Source: Albimonas sp963816545 (GTDB taxonomy: Bacteria; Pseudomonadota; Alphaproteobacteria; Rhodobacterales; Rhodobacteraceae). Taken from it: a stretch of DNA of 64,000 nt. Each line of letters opens with the position of its first letter. Positions within the stretch are counted from its first letter, which is position 1. Positions 1 through 8,104 of the stretch are shown piece by piece. The notes under the pieces were generated by a model. That model saw only the letters and a list, made by a program, of their open reading frames with translations, was not told the DNA's origin and did not search any database. The DNA lies in assembly GCA_963816545.1 (NCBI GenBank), contig CAWFLE010000005.1:186001-250000 (forward strand), written 5' to 3'. A program made the position numbers and the translations under genes.

Positions 1-1
1 T

Positions 2-202
2 CTCGACCGCTCGCCCAAGCGCTACTACCTCGAATTGCGGCTGGAGAAGGCCAAGCGCCTGCTTCTGCAGACCGACATGTCGGTGATCAACGTGGCGCTG
101 GCCTGCGGCTTCACCTCCCCCTCGCATTTCTCCAAGTGCTACCGGGCGCATTACAAACGCACCCCCTACCGGGAGCGGGGCGTCTCGGCGCCGCCGGCGT
201 GA
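2..202 (+). CDS. AraC/GlxA-family transcriptional regulator, C-terminal end (5' truncated by window)
   Basis: The last 66 codons of a DNA-binding regulator are present; the start lies outside the window. The visible part is the second helix-turn-helix of an AraC-type domain. It has the family signature around VALACGFTSPSHFSKCYRAHY, followed by the usual K-x-TPYRER ending. The run from LRLEKAKRLLLQTDMSV into the recognition helix matches GlxA-like members that carry a DJ-1/PfpI sensor domain, but that domain is not visible here. Target and ligand cannot be told from this fragment. The family call is secure; the subfamily is an inference. Confidence 0.85.
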   Translation, partial: LDRSPKRYYLELRLEKAKRLLLQTDMSVINVALACGFTSPSHFSKCYRAHYKRTPYRERGVSAPPA

Positions 203-243
203 CCGCCGCATCCTCGCCGCTTTGGCGGGGCAGGGTGCGGACC

Positions 244-1080
244 ATGCGCCTGTCCCTCACGCTCGCCGCCCTCGCCCTCGCGTCACCCCTCCTGGCCGCG
301 GAGGCGCGCATCTGCCCGCCGGGGCAGGAGACCTGCCTCTCCCCCGCGATCCTGCGCCAGCTCGCCCTCGACATCGGCTTCGGGCGCGAGGATTTCCGCC
401 TGCCCGGGGACGAGGCCATGTGGGCCGACGGCCGCCTCCGCCGCTTCCGCCGCGGGCGCGTGCCCGTGGAGGTCTATTCCGACGACCCGGATATGCTGGA
501 GAAGGCCGGCTTCTGGGACCCGTTCCGCGAGATCGCCGAGCGTCTCCCGGCCCTCACCGGCCTGCGCCTCGTCCCGCGGCGGGAGGTGGCGCTGTGGGAC
601 GCGCCGCCGGGCCTCATGATCTTCGTGGGTTCCCGCAGCTACCTGCGCGAAAGCCTCGTGACCCTGTCGCGCATGGCCGGCGCCGACCCCGACCTCGCGG
701 CCGAGCGCTTCGACGCCCTCGCCCGCCCGTTCGACCTCCGCGGCCGCCCGGTCTGCTTCGCCGAGGTGCGCTTCCGGGACGACCGCTCCGCCGAACTCGC
801 CCTCTCCATCGTGGCGCTGGAGGAGTCGGAGGACATGGAGGAATGCGTCTACGAGGAGGTGCTCCAGGCCCTCGGCCCCATGAACGACTCGCGCCGGGTG
901 AAGGAGACCATCTTCAACGACGGAACCGCCGAGACCGTGCCCACCCCCTACGACTGGCTGGCGCTCTCGGTCCTCTACGACCCGCGGCTGGAGACCGGAG
1001 AGCCGGAGGCGAGCGCCGCGCCGGTGATCGAGGCGATCATCGGCGACCTCGCCCGCGGCGCCAAGCCGCCGCCGGAGTAG
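244..1080 (+). CDS. DUF2927 family secreted protein
   Basis: A 278-residue protein with an N-terminal signal peptide (hydrophobic run at residues 4-18, cleavage probably after ALA-type residues near LLAAEA). The C-terminal third has the DUF2927 signature: a cysteine in CVYEEVLQALG, then ND, then IFND, then LYDPRL. I chose the ATG at 244 because it begins the signal peptide; an upstream in-frame ATG would add a non-hydrophobic leader overlapping the AraC gene. DUF2927 proteins are common in Rhodobacterales and have no established function. Probably periplasmic. Confidence 0.8.
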   Translation: MRLSLTLAALALASPLLAAEARICPPGQETCLSPAILRQLALDIGFGREDFRLPGDEAMWADGRLRRFRRGRVPVEVYSDDPDMLEKAGFWDPFREIAERLPALTGLRLVPRREVALWDAPPGLMIFVGSRSYLRESLVTLSRMAGADPDLAAERFDALARPFDLRGRPVCFAEVRFRDDRSAELALSIVALEESEDMEECVYEEVLQALGPMNDSRRVKETIFNDGTAETVPTPYDWLALSVLYDPRLETGEPEASAAPVIEAIIGDLARGAKPPPE

Positions 1081-1121
1081 CGCCTCCCCCGGGCCGGCCG
1101 CGCCGGCGCGAAGACGCGCCG

Positions 1122-1160
1122 GTCCGCGGGGACCCCGCGGACGCGCCCGCATGCGGGCGC
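1122..1160. terminator. paired perfect palindromes between convergent genes
   Basis: Two adjacent perfect GC-rich dyads lie in the 125-base gap between the convergent DUF2927 and argE genes. The first has arms at 1122-1131 and 1133-1142 around a single A. The second is an 18-base palindrome at 1143-1160 (core CCCGCATGCGGG). Their position suggests a bidirectional transcription stop, but no T-run follows, so this is inference. Confidence 0.4.
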
Positions 1161-1205
1161 GCGCGGCCTTCGCGAGCCATCCGGGCGCCGGCAAGGGTGG
1201 AGAGG

Positions 1206-2363
1206 TCAGGCCGACAGCCGCTCCACCAGTCGGCGCATGAACGCCCACCCCTGCTCGAACTGGTCGATGGAGATGTACTCGTCCGGCTGATGCGCCTGGT
1301 CGATCGACCCCGGCCCGCAGATCGCCGCCGAATAGCCCGCCCCCTGGAACAGGCCCGCCTCGGTGGCGTAAGCCACCGCGTGGCCCGCATTGTCCCCGGT
1401 CAGCGCCCTGATCAGCGCCTCGGCGGCGCCCGCCTCCTCGATGGCGAGGCCCGGCACGTCGGCCTTCACCTCCACCTCGACGCTCGCCTCCGGCCGCACG
1501 GCGCGCAGCTCCGCCTCCAGCCGCGACGCCTCCGCCCGGTACGCCTCCAGCCACTGCGCCGAGGTCTCCGGCGGGCAGGTGCGGATATCGGTGGAGAACC
1601 ACGCCCGCCCCGCCGTGATGTTGTGCGCGGTGCCCCCTGCGAACTCCCCCACATGCACGGACGTGCAGGGCGGGTCGAACAGCTCCGCCCCCGCGATGGG
1701 CCGCGCGAGGTTCTCCGCCATCCGGTCGTCCAGCCAGCTCACCAGCCGCGCCCCGGCCATCACCGCCGAAACCCCCCGGTGCCGCAAGGACGAATGGATC
1801 TCGTACCCCCGGATCCGCGTCTCCAGCTCCAGGATCCCCTTCTGCCCGGTGACGCAGGCCATGTCCGACGGCTCGCCCACGATCACCGCGGAGGCCTTCG
1901 GCAGCGCCCTCATCGCCTCGATCAGCGGAGGCGCGCCATGCATCCCCTCCTCCTCGTCATAGGAAAGCGCGATCTGGATCGGCCGCTTCAGCCCCGCCTC
2001 CAAAGCCTCCGGCACGATGCACAGCGCCAGCGCCACGAAGCCCTTCATGTCGCAGGTCCCGCGACCGTAGAGCCGCCCGTCCCGCTCGGTCACCGCGAAC
2101 GGGTCGGAGGACCATTCCTGCCCCTCCACCGGCACCACGTCCGTGTGCCCCGACAGCACCACGCCCCCCTCGACCGCAGGACCGACCTGCGCGAACAGCG
2201 CCGCCTTGTCCCCCTCCGGCGAGGGCACCACCACCGCCTCCACCCCATGCCCCGCGAGATACCCCCGCACGAACTCGATCAGCTCCAGGTTGGACTTCGA
2301 CGAGACCGTGTCGAAGCCCACCAGCCTCTCCAGCATCTCCCGGGGCGTGAAGCGCTCCGCCAT
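1206..2363 (-). CDS. argE: acetylornithine deacetylase (M20 family)
   Basis: A 385-residue M20 metallopeptidase matching ArgE in length. It would hydrolyse N2-acetylornithine to ornithine and acetate in arginine synthesis. Visible metal and catalytic motifs are SGHTDVVPVEG (His/Asp near residue 80), GRGTCDMKGF (bridging Asp), SYDEEEG (catalytic and metal Glu) and the C-terminal GPGSIDQAHQPDEY, which supplies the last His. Its start overlaps the stop of the upstream amidohydrolase gene as TGATG, so the two are translationally coupled. A deacetylase for another N-acyl amino acid is possible. Confidence 0.85.
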   Translation of the reverse strand: MAERFTPREMLERLVGFDTVSSKSNLELIEFVRGYLAGHGVEAVVVPSPEGDKAALFAQVGPAVEGGVVLSGHTDVVPVEGQEWSSDPFAVTERDGRLYGRGTCDMKGFVALALCIVPEALEAGLKRPIQIALSYDEEEGMHGAPPLIEAMRALPKASAVIVGEPSDMACVTGQKGILELETRIRGYEIHSSLRHRGVSAVMAGARLVSWLDDRMAENLARPIAGAELFDPPCTSVHVGEFAGGTAHNITAGRAWFSTDIRTCPPETSAQWLEAYRAEASRLEAELRAVRPEASVEVEVKADVPGLAIEEAGAAEALIRALTGDNAGHAVAYATEAGLFQGAGYSAAICGPGSIDQAHQPDEYISIDQFEQGWAFMRRLVERLSA

Positions 2364-3526
2364 CAGCCGGCCGCGAGGCGCGACTGCGCGATGTTCACGA
2401 ACATCGAGGCCCCGAGCGGGATCACGTCGTCGTCGAACACGAAGCCCGGGTTGTGCAGCGGCACGTCCCCCTTGTGCCCGAGCGTGAAATACACCCCCGG
2501 CGCGGCCGCCAGCATGTCCGCGAAGTCCTCCGACCCCGTCACCGCCTCGTTGTGGACCGAGACCTTGCCTTCGTCCGCCACGCCGCGCGCGATCTCGGCC
2601 ACCACGTCCGAAAGCTTCGCGTCGTTCTCCAGCACCGTGAAGCGGTCCTGGATATCGACGTCGATCTCGATGTCCCAGGCGGTGGCGATGCCGGCGCAGA
2701 TCTGCTTCATGCGGGACCGCATCCGCTCCCGCGCCTCCTCGGTGAAGAAGCGCATGGTGCCGGCGAGCGTCGCCTCGGCGGGCACCACGTTGTAGGCGGT
2801 CCCGGCGTTGATGCGGGTGATGGACAGCACCGCCGCCTCGGACGGGGGCGCGTTGCGGGACCGGATGGTCTGCAGCGCCTGCGCCAGCGCCGTCACCGCC
2901 ATGATCGGATCCTTGGCGTGCTGCGGCGAGGCCGCGTGCGACCCCACCCCGCGCACCTTGATGTCGAAGAAATCCGCCCCCGCCATGGCGACGCCCGGCT
3001 TGATCCCGATCACGCCCTCGTCGGTGTAGGGGGAGTTGTGCAGCCCGTAGACCTCGTCGCACGGGAACCGCTTGAACAGCCCGTCCGCGATCATGGCGCG
3101 CGCGCCGCCCTGACCCTCCTCGGCCGGCTGGAAGATGACCACCACGCGGCCCGAGAAATCCCGCGTCTCCGCCAGCCGCTGCGCCGCCGCCAGCAGGATC
3201 GTGGTGTGCGCATCATGCCCGCAGGCGTGGGAGACGCCGGGGTGCTTGGACCGCCAGGGCAGGTTGGTCTGCTCCTCGATCGGCAGCGCGTCCATGTCGG
3301 CGCGCAGGCCCACGGAGCGGCCCGGGCCGTTCTTCCCCTCGATCACCCCCACCACGCCGGTCTTGCCGATCCCGCGATAGGTCTCGATCCCCCAACCCTC
3401 CAGCATGTCCGCGACCAGCCCCGAGGTCCGCACCTCCTCGAACCCGATCTCCGGGTGGGCATGGATGTCGCGGCGGATGGCGGCGAAGTGCTCGAGGCGC
3501 TCGGCGATCTCGGGAATGACAGGCAT
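2363..3526 (-). CDS. M20D amidohydrolase (hippurate hydrolase-like)
   Basis: A 387-residue metal-dependent amidohydrolase of the M20D group, which removes acyl groups from amino acids (hippurate, N-acyl or IAA conjugates). Motifs in order: HAHPEIGFEE, GLRADMDALPI, HACGHDAHTT (Cys-Gly-His metal site), FQPAEEGQGGA and a C-terminal NPGFVFDDD. The pairing with argE in a TGATG overlap suggests joint use on acylated amino acids. The exact substrate cannot be read from sequence. Confidence 0.85.
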   Translation of the reverse strand: MPVIPEIAERLEHFAAIRRDIHAHPEIGFEEVRTSGLVADMLEGWGIETYRGIGKTGVVGVIEGKNGPGRSVGLRADMDALPIEEQTNLPWRSKHPGVSHACGHDAHTTILLAAAQRLAETRDFSGRVVVIFQPAEEGQGGARAMIADGLFKRFPCDEVYGLHNSPYTDEGVIGIKPGVAMAGADFFDIKVRGVGSHAASPQHAKDPIMAVTALAQALQTIRSRNAPPSEAAVLSITRINAGTAYNVVPAEATLAGTMRFFTEEARERMRSRMKQICAGIATAWDIEIDVDIQDRFTVLENDAKLSDVVAEIARGVADEGKVSVHNEAVTGSEDFADMLAAAPGVYFTLGHKGDVPLHNPGFVFDDDVIPLGASMFVNIAQSRLAAG

Positions 3527-3600
3527 GGGATGGGCTCCTCCGGCTGGGACGCCCATACGAAGCGCCACGCGGGGGGCCGGGTCAAGGCCCCCGCCGAAAC

Positions 3601-4722
3601 TCAGACGCCCATCCGCGGCGGCCCGGTCCGCGGACCCTTCCGCCGCACGGGCGAGGCCTTCCACGCCGCCCCCGGCAGCTCCCCCGTCCGCGACAGCAGC
3701 ACGGCGATGGACCGCGTCGTCTCGAACTTCGCGAACACGATGGTCAGGATCACCGTCATCGGCACCGCGAGGAACAGCCCCGTCGGCCCCCAGATCGCCC
3801 CCCAGACCGGCAGCGCCAGCAGGATCACGAAGGACGAGAGGTTCATCCGGTCCCCCATCAGCATCGGCACGATCACGTTGCCCGCCACGAACTGCACGAC
3901 CGACAGCCACGCGACCAGCAGGATCAGCGAGCCGGTGTCCTCGCCCAGCGTCAGCGCCCCGAAGGCCGCCGGGATCAGCACCCCCAGGAACGACCCGATG
4001 GTGGGGATGTAATTCAGCGCGAAGGCGAGGAACCCCCACAGGATCGCCCCCTCCACCCCGAAGGTGAGGCAGGCCGCGAAGGTCATGACCCCGACCCCCA
4101 CGCTGATGATGGTCATGATCCACAGGTAAAGCCGCGTCTCGTGCGCGATCTCGTGCAGGATCACCCGCAGCCTCCGGCGGCGCGAATCGTTGGGCTGCAG
4201 CCGCTCCAGCTTGGCGGCGAAGAACTTCTCGTCCGCCAGCAGGAAGACCGTGTACAGCAGCACGAGGCTGATGATCGTCACCGCGCTCTGGAAATATCCC
4301 AGGACCGTGGTCAGCCCGCCCTCGCCGGCGAACCGCGCCACCAGCGCCTCTCGCGTCAGCTCCTCCTGCAACCCCATGCCGGAGGCCCAGTACCACAGCC
4401 GCAGGAACACCGGGTTGCCGTAGATGGTGAGGTTCTCGGCCAGCTGCTCGAAGCTGATCAGCATCAGCCGGATCACGTAGAGGGAGCCGAGGAACAGCAC
4501 CCCCGAGGCGATGGTCACGGCCGCCGTCCGCCCCAGCCGCCTGCCCACGCCCGGCGTCCGCTCGATCGCATCGGCGAAGCCCGCCACGATGAACCACGAC
4601 AGCAGCGCCAGCGCCACCGGCACCGCCAGCGCCGAGGTGGCGTAGAGCGAATAGGCGGCCAGCACCACAAAGGCCAACGTGTAGAACGGCCCTGCGGCGA
4701 GGGTCGGCCCGATGCGGCTCAT
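3601..4722 (-). CDS. AI-2E family transporter (PerM/TqsA-like permease)
   Basis: A 373-residue integral membrane protein with about seven to eight hydrophobic segments. The first pair lies at residues 12-50; a cluster at residues 205-320 contains the family motifs GVEGAILWGFLAFALNYIP and LPVWGAIWGPTGLFLAVP. Members of this family are reported as AI-2 exporters or Na+/H+ antiporters; the solute here is unknown. It ends in a charged, proline-rich tail and lies 74 bases downstream of the amidohydrolase on the same strand. Confidence 0.85.
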   Translation of the reverse strand: MSRIGPTLAAGPFYTLAFVVLAAYSLYATSALAVPVALALLSWFIVAGFADAIERTPGVGRRLGRTAAVTIASGVLFLGSLYVIRLMLISFEQLAENLTIYGNPVFLRLWYWASGMGLQEELTREALVARFAGEGGLTTVLGYFQSAVTIISLVLLYTVFLLADEKFFAAKLERLQPNDSRRRRLRVILHEIAHETRLYLWIMTIISVGVGVMTFAACLTFGVEGAILWGFLAFALNYIPTIGSFLGVLIPAAFGALTLGEDTGSLILLVAWLSVVQFVAGNVIVPMLMGDRMNLSSFVILLALPVWGAIWGPTGLFLAVPMTVILTIVFAKFETTRSIAVLLSRTGELPGAAWKASPVRRKGPRTGPPRMGV

Positions 4723-4759
4723 GGATGTCCTCGCGGCTGGGCGGCGTGCGCCGGAAAGT

Positions 4760-5113
4760 TTAGACGTTTCGGGGCGCGCAGAACATGCCGTGCAGCAGCG
4801 AAAGCACCCTGGCGGCGCGGTCGTCGGCGATGCGGTAGAAGATGGTCTTCCCGTCGCGCCGGTTCTCCACCAGCCCCTCCAGCCTCAGCCGCGCAAGCTG
4901 CTGGGACACCGCCGACTGCCGGGCCGACAGCAGGTGTTCCAGCTCGGTCACCGACTTCTCCCCCTCGACCAGATGACACAGGATCATCAGCCGCCCCTCA
5001 TGCGCGAGGGCCTTGAGAAAGGCCGTGGCCTCGTCAGCCCGATCCTCCATGCCCCCGAGCGGGGCCGGATCGGCCGGCCGCGCAGGCGCTCGTTCCTTGG
5101 TGACAGCGTTCAT
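4760..5113 (-). CDS. ArsR-family persulfide-sensing regulator (SqrR/BigR-like)
   Basis: A 117-residue winged-helix repressor. The recognition region is SVTELEHLLSARQSAVSQQLARLR. Two cysteines, C46 (MILCHL) and C112 (HGMFC), are 66 residues apart, the same spacing as the C41/C107 pair of Rhodobacter SqrR and the BigR pair that form a polysulfide bridge. It therefore probably senses reactive sulfur. I chose the Met at 5113; a longer frame reaches 5197 but that leader looks untranslated, and a shorter start (MEDRADEA, 5050) is also possible. It is divergent from tspO, which may share the 177-base promoter region. Confidence 0.75.
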   Translation of the reverse strand: MNAVTKERAPARPADPAPLGGMEDRADEATAFLKALAHEGRLMILCHLVEGEKSVTELEHLLSARQSAVSQQLARLRLEGLVENRRDGKTIFYRIADDRAARVLSLLHGMFCAPRNV

Positions 5114-5290
5114 AGGGGGAAGGCTTCCATGCCCAGTTCCTTCAGGATCGACTACATAGGAAACTCCGGAACCCCGGAAAGGGTTGCGCGTCGCCACGCC
5201 GAAGCGGCGCCGTGCCGCGCAAGGGCGACGCCGGGCCTTCAGCGCCCTACAATCGTTGCGTGAACAAAACGTGGCGGCGGAGGAAGACGC

Positions 5291-5794
5291 ATGGAATGGA
5301 TCATCCTGGCGGGCCTGACCGGGGCGGCGGCCGCGGCCGCGGCGACGGGCGCGAGCTTCAAGCCCGGCCCCTGGTACGACCAGCTCGACAAGCCCGCCTG
5401 GACGCCGCCCAAGCTCCTGTTCCCCATCGCGTGGACGATCCTCTACATCGCCATGACCTACGCCGCCTGGCGCGTCGCCACCGCGCTTGCGGGCGGCGAG
5501 GCCGGGTCTCAGGCCGGCTGGGGCGTCGCCGGCCTCGGCTTCTGGGCCATGCAGGTCACGCTCAACGCCATGTGGTCCCCCCTCTTCTTCGGAGAGCGCA
5601 AGCCGCGCGGCGCGCTGGCCTGCGTCGCGTTCCTCTGGATCGCGATCCTCGCGACCCTGATCTGCTTCGCGCGGGTGGACTGGGTTTCCGCGGCCCTGAT
5701 GGCCCCCTACCTCGTGTGGGCGAGCTACGCGGGCGCGCTCAACCTCTCGATCCTCAAGCGCAACGGGGCCGGGATGTGGGGCCGCCCGGGCTGA
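5291..5794 (+). CDS. tspO: TspO/MBR family tryptophan-rich sensory protein
   Basis: A 167-residue membrane protein with five predicted helices and the TspO signatures: KPGPWYDQLDKPAWTPPK, FPIAWTILYI, NAMWSPLFFGERK and APYLVWASYAGALN. Family members bind tetrapyrroles, and in Rhodobacter TspO tunes pigment gene expression in response to oxygen. It sits just upstream of hemA on the same strand, with 137 bases between them, which fits a role in tetrapyrrole balance. A near-consensus -10 (TACAAT, 5248-5253) lies 37 bases upstream of the start, without a clear -35. Confidence 0.92.
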   Translation: MEWIILAGLTGAAAAAAATGASFKPGPWYDQLDKPAWTPPKLLFPIAWTILYIAMTYAAWRVATALAGGEAGSQAGWGVAGLGFWAMQVTLNAMWSPLFFGERKPRGALACVAFLWIAILATLICFARVDWVSAALMAPYLVWASYAGALNLSILKRNGAGMWGRPG

Positions 5795-5845
5795 CCCGGG
5801 GCGGAAGAATGCCGCAAGCCGCGCGTCTGGCCACGGCGGTCCGCC

Positions 5846-5859
5846 TTGAGCTATGTCAA
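5846..5859 (+). promoter_or_regulatory. FNR/FnrL-type dyad upstream of hemA
   Basis: TTGAGCTATGTCAA has two perfect half-sites in the TTGAN-N4-NTCAA arrangement recognised by FNR/FnrL. It is centred about 79 bases upstream of the hemA start. A second close palindrome, TTGACTCAA, follows at 5862-5870. In Rhodobacter sphaeroides hemA is an FnrL target, so anaerobic activation or repression is a reasonable inference. The transcription start is not known here. Confidence 0.6.
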
Positions 5860-5931
5860 GGTTGACTCAAGAAACGGGGTGCTACCCACGCAACCCGGAC
5901 GCACGGTCCGGGAGACGAAGGGAAGGAAGAC

Positions 5932-7146
5932 ATGGACTATCAGGGCTTTTTCCGCGCCGAGCTCGATGCGCTGCGCGACGAGGGCAACTACCGTGTCTTC
6001 GCCAATCTGGAGCGCCATGTCGGCGGCTTCCCCCGCGCCACCCGCCGCAAGGGCAATGAGCAGCACGAAGTCACCGTGTGGTGCTCCAACGACTATCTCG
6101 GCATGGGCCAGCACGCGGGCGTCCGCGCCGCGATGATCGAGGCGATCGAGACCACCGGCGCCGGCGCCGGCGGCACCCGCAACATCTCCGGCACCAACGT
6201 CCACCACGTGGCGCTGGAGCGGGAGCTTGCGGACCTGCACGGCAAGGAGCAGGCGCTGATCTTCACCTCCGGCTACGTCTCCAACTGGGCGGCGCTGGGC
6301 ACCCTCGGCGCCCGCCTCCCTAACTGCGTGATCCTCTCGGACGCCCTCAACCACGCCTCGATGATCGAGGGCATGCGCCATTCCCGCGCCGAGCGTCGGA
6401 TCTGGAAGCACAACGACGTGGAGGACCTGCGCCGCCAGCTCGCGGCCATCGAGCCCGGCCGCCCGATGATCGTGGCCTTCGAATCGGTCTACTCCATGGA
6501 CGGCGACATCGCCCCGATCCGGGAGATCGTGGAGGCCGCCGAGGAATTCGGCGCCATGACCTATCTCGACGAGGTCCACGCCGTCGGCCTCTACGGCCCC
6601 CGCGGCGGCGGCGTCGCCGAGCGGGAGGGCCTGATGGACCGCATCACGGTGATCGAGGGCACGCTCGGCAAGGCCTTCGGCGTGATGGGCGGCTACATCG
6701 CCGCCTCGGAGGCGCTGTGCGACTGGGTCCGCAGCTTCGCCTCCGGCTTCATCTTCACCACCGCGTTGCCCCCGGCGGTCGCGGCCGGCGCCTGCGCCTC
6801 GATCCGCCACCTGAAGGCCTCGGACGCCGAACGTCAGGCCCAGCGCGCCCGCGTGGCGCTCCTGCGCCGGAGGCTCGACCAGCTCGGGATCCCGCACCTC
6901 CCCAACCCGTCCCACATCGTTCCGGTGATGGTGAAGGACCCGGTGAAGTGCAAGATGCTGTCGGACATCCTGCTGGACGACTACGGGATCTACGTGCAGC
7001 CCATCAACTATCCCACCGTCCCGAAGGGCACGGAGCGTCTGCGCTTCACGCCCTCCCCCCTCCATTCGGAGGCTGACGTGGAGCACCTCGCGCGCGCCCT
7101 GCACGCCCTCTGGTCCCAGTGCGCCCTCAGCCGCGCCGTCGCCTGA
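5932..7146 (+). CDS. hemA: 5-aminolevulinate synthase
   Basis: A 404-residue PLP enzyme that condenses glycine and succinyl-CoA to 5-aminolevulinate, the first step of tetrapyrrole synthesis by the C4 route. It has the alpha-oxoamine synthase landmarks: the N-terminal MDYQGFFRAELDALR, NDYLGMGQH, GAGAGGTRNISGT, the PLP-aspartate loop DEVHAVGLYG and the Schiff-base lysine in GTLGKAFGVMGGYI. Length matches the family. It has its own FNR-type dyad upstream, a preceding GGAAGGAAG ribosome site, and a hairpin terminator downstream. Confidence 0.97.
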   Translation: MDYQGFFRAELDALRDEGNYRVFANLERHVGGFPRATRRKGNEQHEVTVWCSNDYLGMGQHAGVRAAMIEAIETTGAGAGGTRNISGTNVHHVALERELADLHGKEQALIFTSGYVSNWAALGTLGARLPNCVILSDALNHASMIEGMRHSRAERRIWKHNDVEDLRRQLAAIEPGRPMIVAFESVYSMDGDIAPIREIVEAAEEFGAMTYLDEVHAVGLYGPRGGGVAEREGLMDRITVIEGTLGKAFGVMGGYIAASEALCDWVRSFASGFIFTTALPPAVAAGACASIRHLKASDAERQAQRARVALLRRRLDQLGIPHLPNPSHIVPVMVKDPVKCKMLSDILLDDYGIYVQPINYPTVPKGTERLRFTPSPLHSEADVEHLARALHALWSQCALSRAVA

Positions 7147-7159
7147 GGACGCTTCCCGC

Positions 7160-7191
7160 GCCGGAAGCAACCCTTCGGTAACGCTTCCGGC
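7160..7191 (+). terminator. hairpin downstream of hemA
   Basis: A 9-bp perfect stem (GCCGGAAGC at 7160-7168 with GCTTCCGGC at 7183-7191) with a 14-base loop starts 13 bases after the hemA stop. No strong T-run follows, so termination is inferred from position and stem strength. Confidence 0.5.
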
Positions 7192-7283
7192 AACCTTCCC
7201 TTAACCGTTGGCGCGATTTTTCCTGCAATTTCAACGCAGGGTCTTGTTGCGTTCATATGTCCTGACAAATACGCGCACCTATG

Positions 7284-7304
7284 CGTGTTTCGCAGCGAAA
7301 CACG
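7284..7304. promoter_or_regulatory. perfect palindrome upstream of cytochrome c gene
   Basis: Ten-base arms CGTGTTTCGC and GCGAAACACG flank a single A, about 80 bases upstream of the cytochrome c start. The core GTTTCGC-A-GCGAAAC also occurs, slightly varied, twice near 47.07-47.12 kb. It could be an operator or a dispersed repeat; the sequence alone does not decide. Confidence 0.4.
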
Positions 7305-7385
7305 TCTTCGCATCCGGTCGAGGCGCCGCATTGCCTTGAGGCGGCCCGCCGCCGAGGCTCCCCGAAAGCACCGGAGGACGCCAGG

Positions 7386-7787
7386 ATGTTCCGAGCCATT
7401 CTCATCGCCGCGGCGCTGGCCGCCGGCGCCGCCCAGGCCCAGGACGCCGCTATGGGCGAAAAGGTCTTCGCCCGCTGCAAGGCCTGCCACGAGATCGCCT
7501 CGCCCGAGGGTCCGGTGGTCCGCGGCGGCAGGACCGGCCCCAACCTCTACGGCGTCATCGGCCGCACCGCCGGCACGGCGGATTTCCCCCGCTACGGCGA
7601 TTCGCTGAAAGCCGCCGGCGAGAAGGGCCTCGTCTGGTCCGAGGAGACCCTCGCCGCCTACGTCCAGGACCCCACCGCCTTCCTGAAGGACTACCTGAAT
7701 GACAACGGCGCCCGCTCGATGATGACCTTCAAGCTCCCCCGGGGCGGAGCGGACGTGGCCGCCTTCCTCGCGACCCACGGCGGCTAG
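7386..7787 (+). CDS. periplasmic class I cytochrome c (c2/c550-like)
   Basis: A 133-residue exported haem protein. Residues 1-18 are a signal peptide ending AQA, giving a mature start near Q19. The haem-binding CKACH is at residues 31-35, followed by GPNLYGVIGR, and the likely Met axial ligand is in RSMMTFKLP. It would carry electrons in the periplasm. The ATG at 7386 is preceded by GGAGGA, which favours it over the longer in-frame start at 7281. The stop codon shares bases 7785-7786 with the stop of the convergent DUF1491 gene. Confidence 0.9.
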   Translation: MFRAILIAAALAAGAAQAQDAAMGEKVFARCKACHEIASPEGPVVRGGRTGPNLYGVIGRTAGTADFPRYGDSLKAAGEKGLVWSEETLAAYVQDPTAFLKDYLNDNGARSMMTFKLPRGGADVAAFLATHGG

Positions 7788-8104
7788 TCGAGCCCAGGCT
7801 CGTCCAGCAGCGTGCGCCCGCGGGCGTCTTCGATCTCGATGATCCACAGGTCCGGGTCGAAGCCCCGCTGGCGCTTGAGCGCCGCATCCACCTCCGCCTC
7901 CGGCCCCTCGGCGAGGGCGAACCACTCCCGCCCCTCCAGCGTGGTGCGCCGGGCGAAGGCCTGCGCCTTCCCGTCCAGCGTCGCCACCTTCACCAGCACC
8001 GCCCCGGCGGTGTCGTCCCCATGCGCGGCCACGTAGGCGGGGATGTTCGCCTGATTGAGCCGCGCCAGATAGGCGTGGACCCAGAAATCGGCGGAAAGAC
8101 GCAT
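7784..8104 (-). CDS. DUF1491 family protein
   Basis: A 106-residue soluble protein matching DUF1491 from its N-terminal RLSADFWVHAYLARLNQANIPAYV through the GAVLVKVATLDG segment to the acidic DPDLWIIEIED region. DUF1491 has no assigned activity and is commonly found beside era in Rhodobacterales. Its start overlaps the era stop (TGATG), so it is the last gene of the era operon. Confidence 0.85.
   Translation of the reverse strand: MRLSADFWVHAYLARLNQANIPAYVAAHGDDTAGAVLVKVATLDGKAQAFARRTTLEGREWFALAEGPEAEVDAALKRQRGFDPDLWIIEIEDARGRTLLDEPGLD

Noticed and set aside
222..2795. 857-codon plus-strand open frame
   Set aside because: It crosses DUF2927 and the antisense of argE. The product is Arg/Pro/Gly-rich, typical of a frame opposite or out of phase with GC-rich genes.
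5114..5290. A BigR/SqrR operator upstream of the ArsR-type gene
   Set aside because: No clear AT-rich palindrome of the known type could be seen, although the region is the natural place for it.
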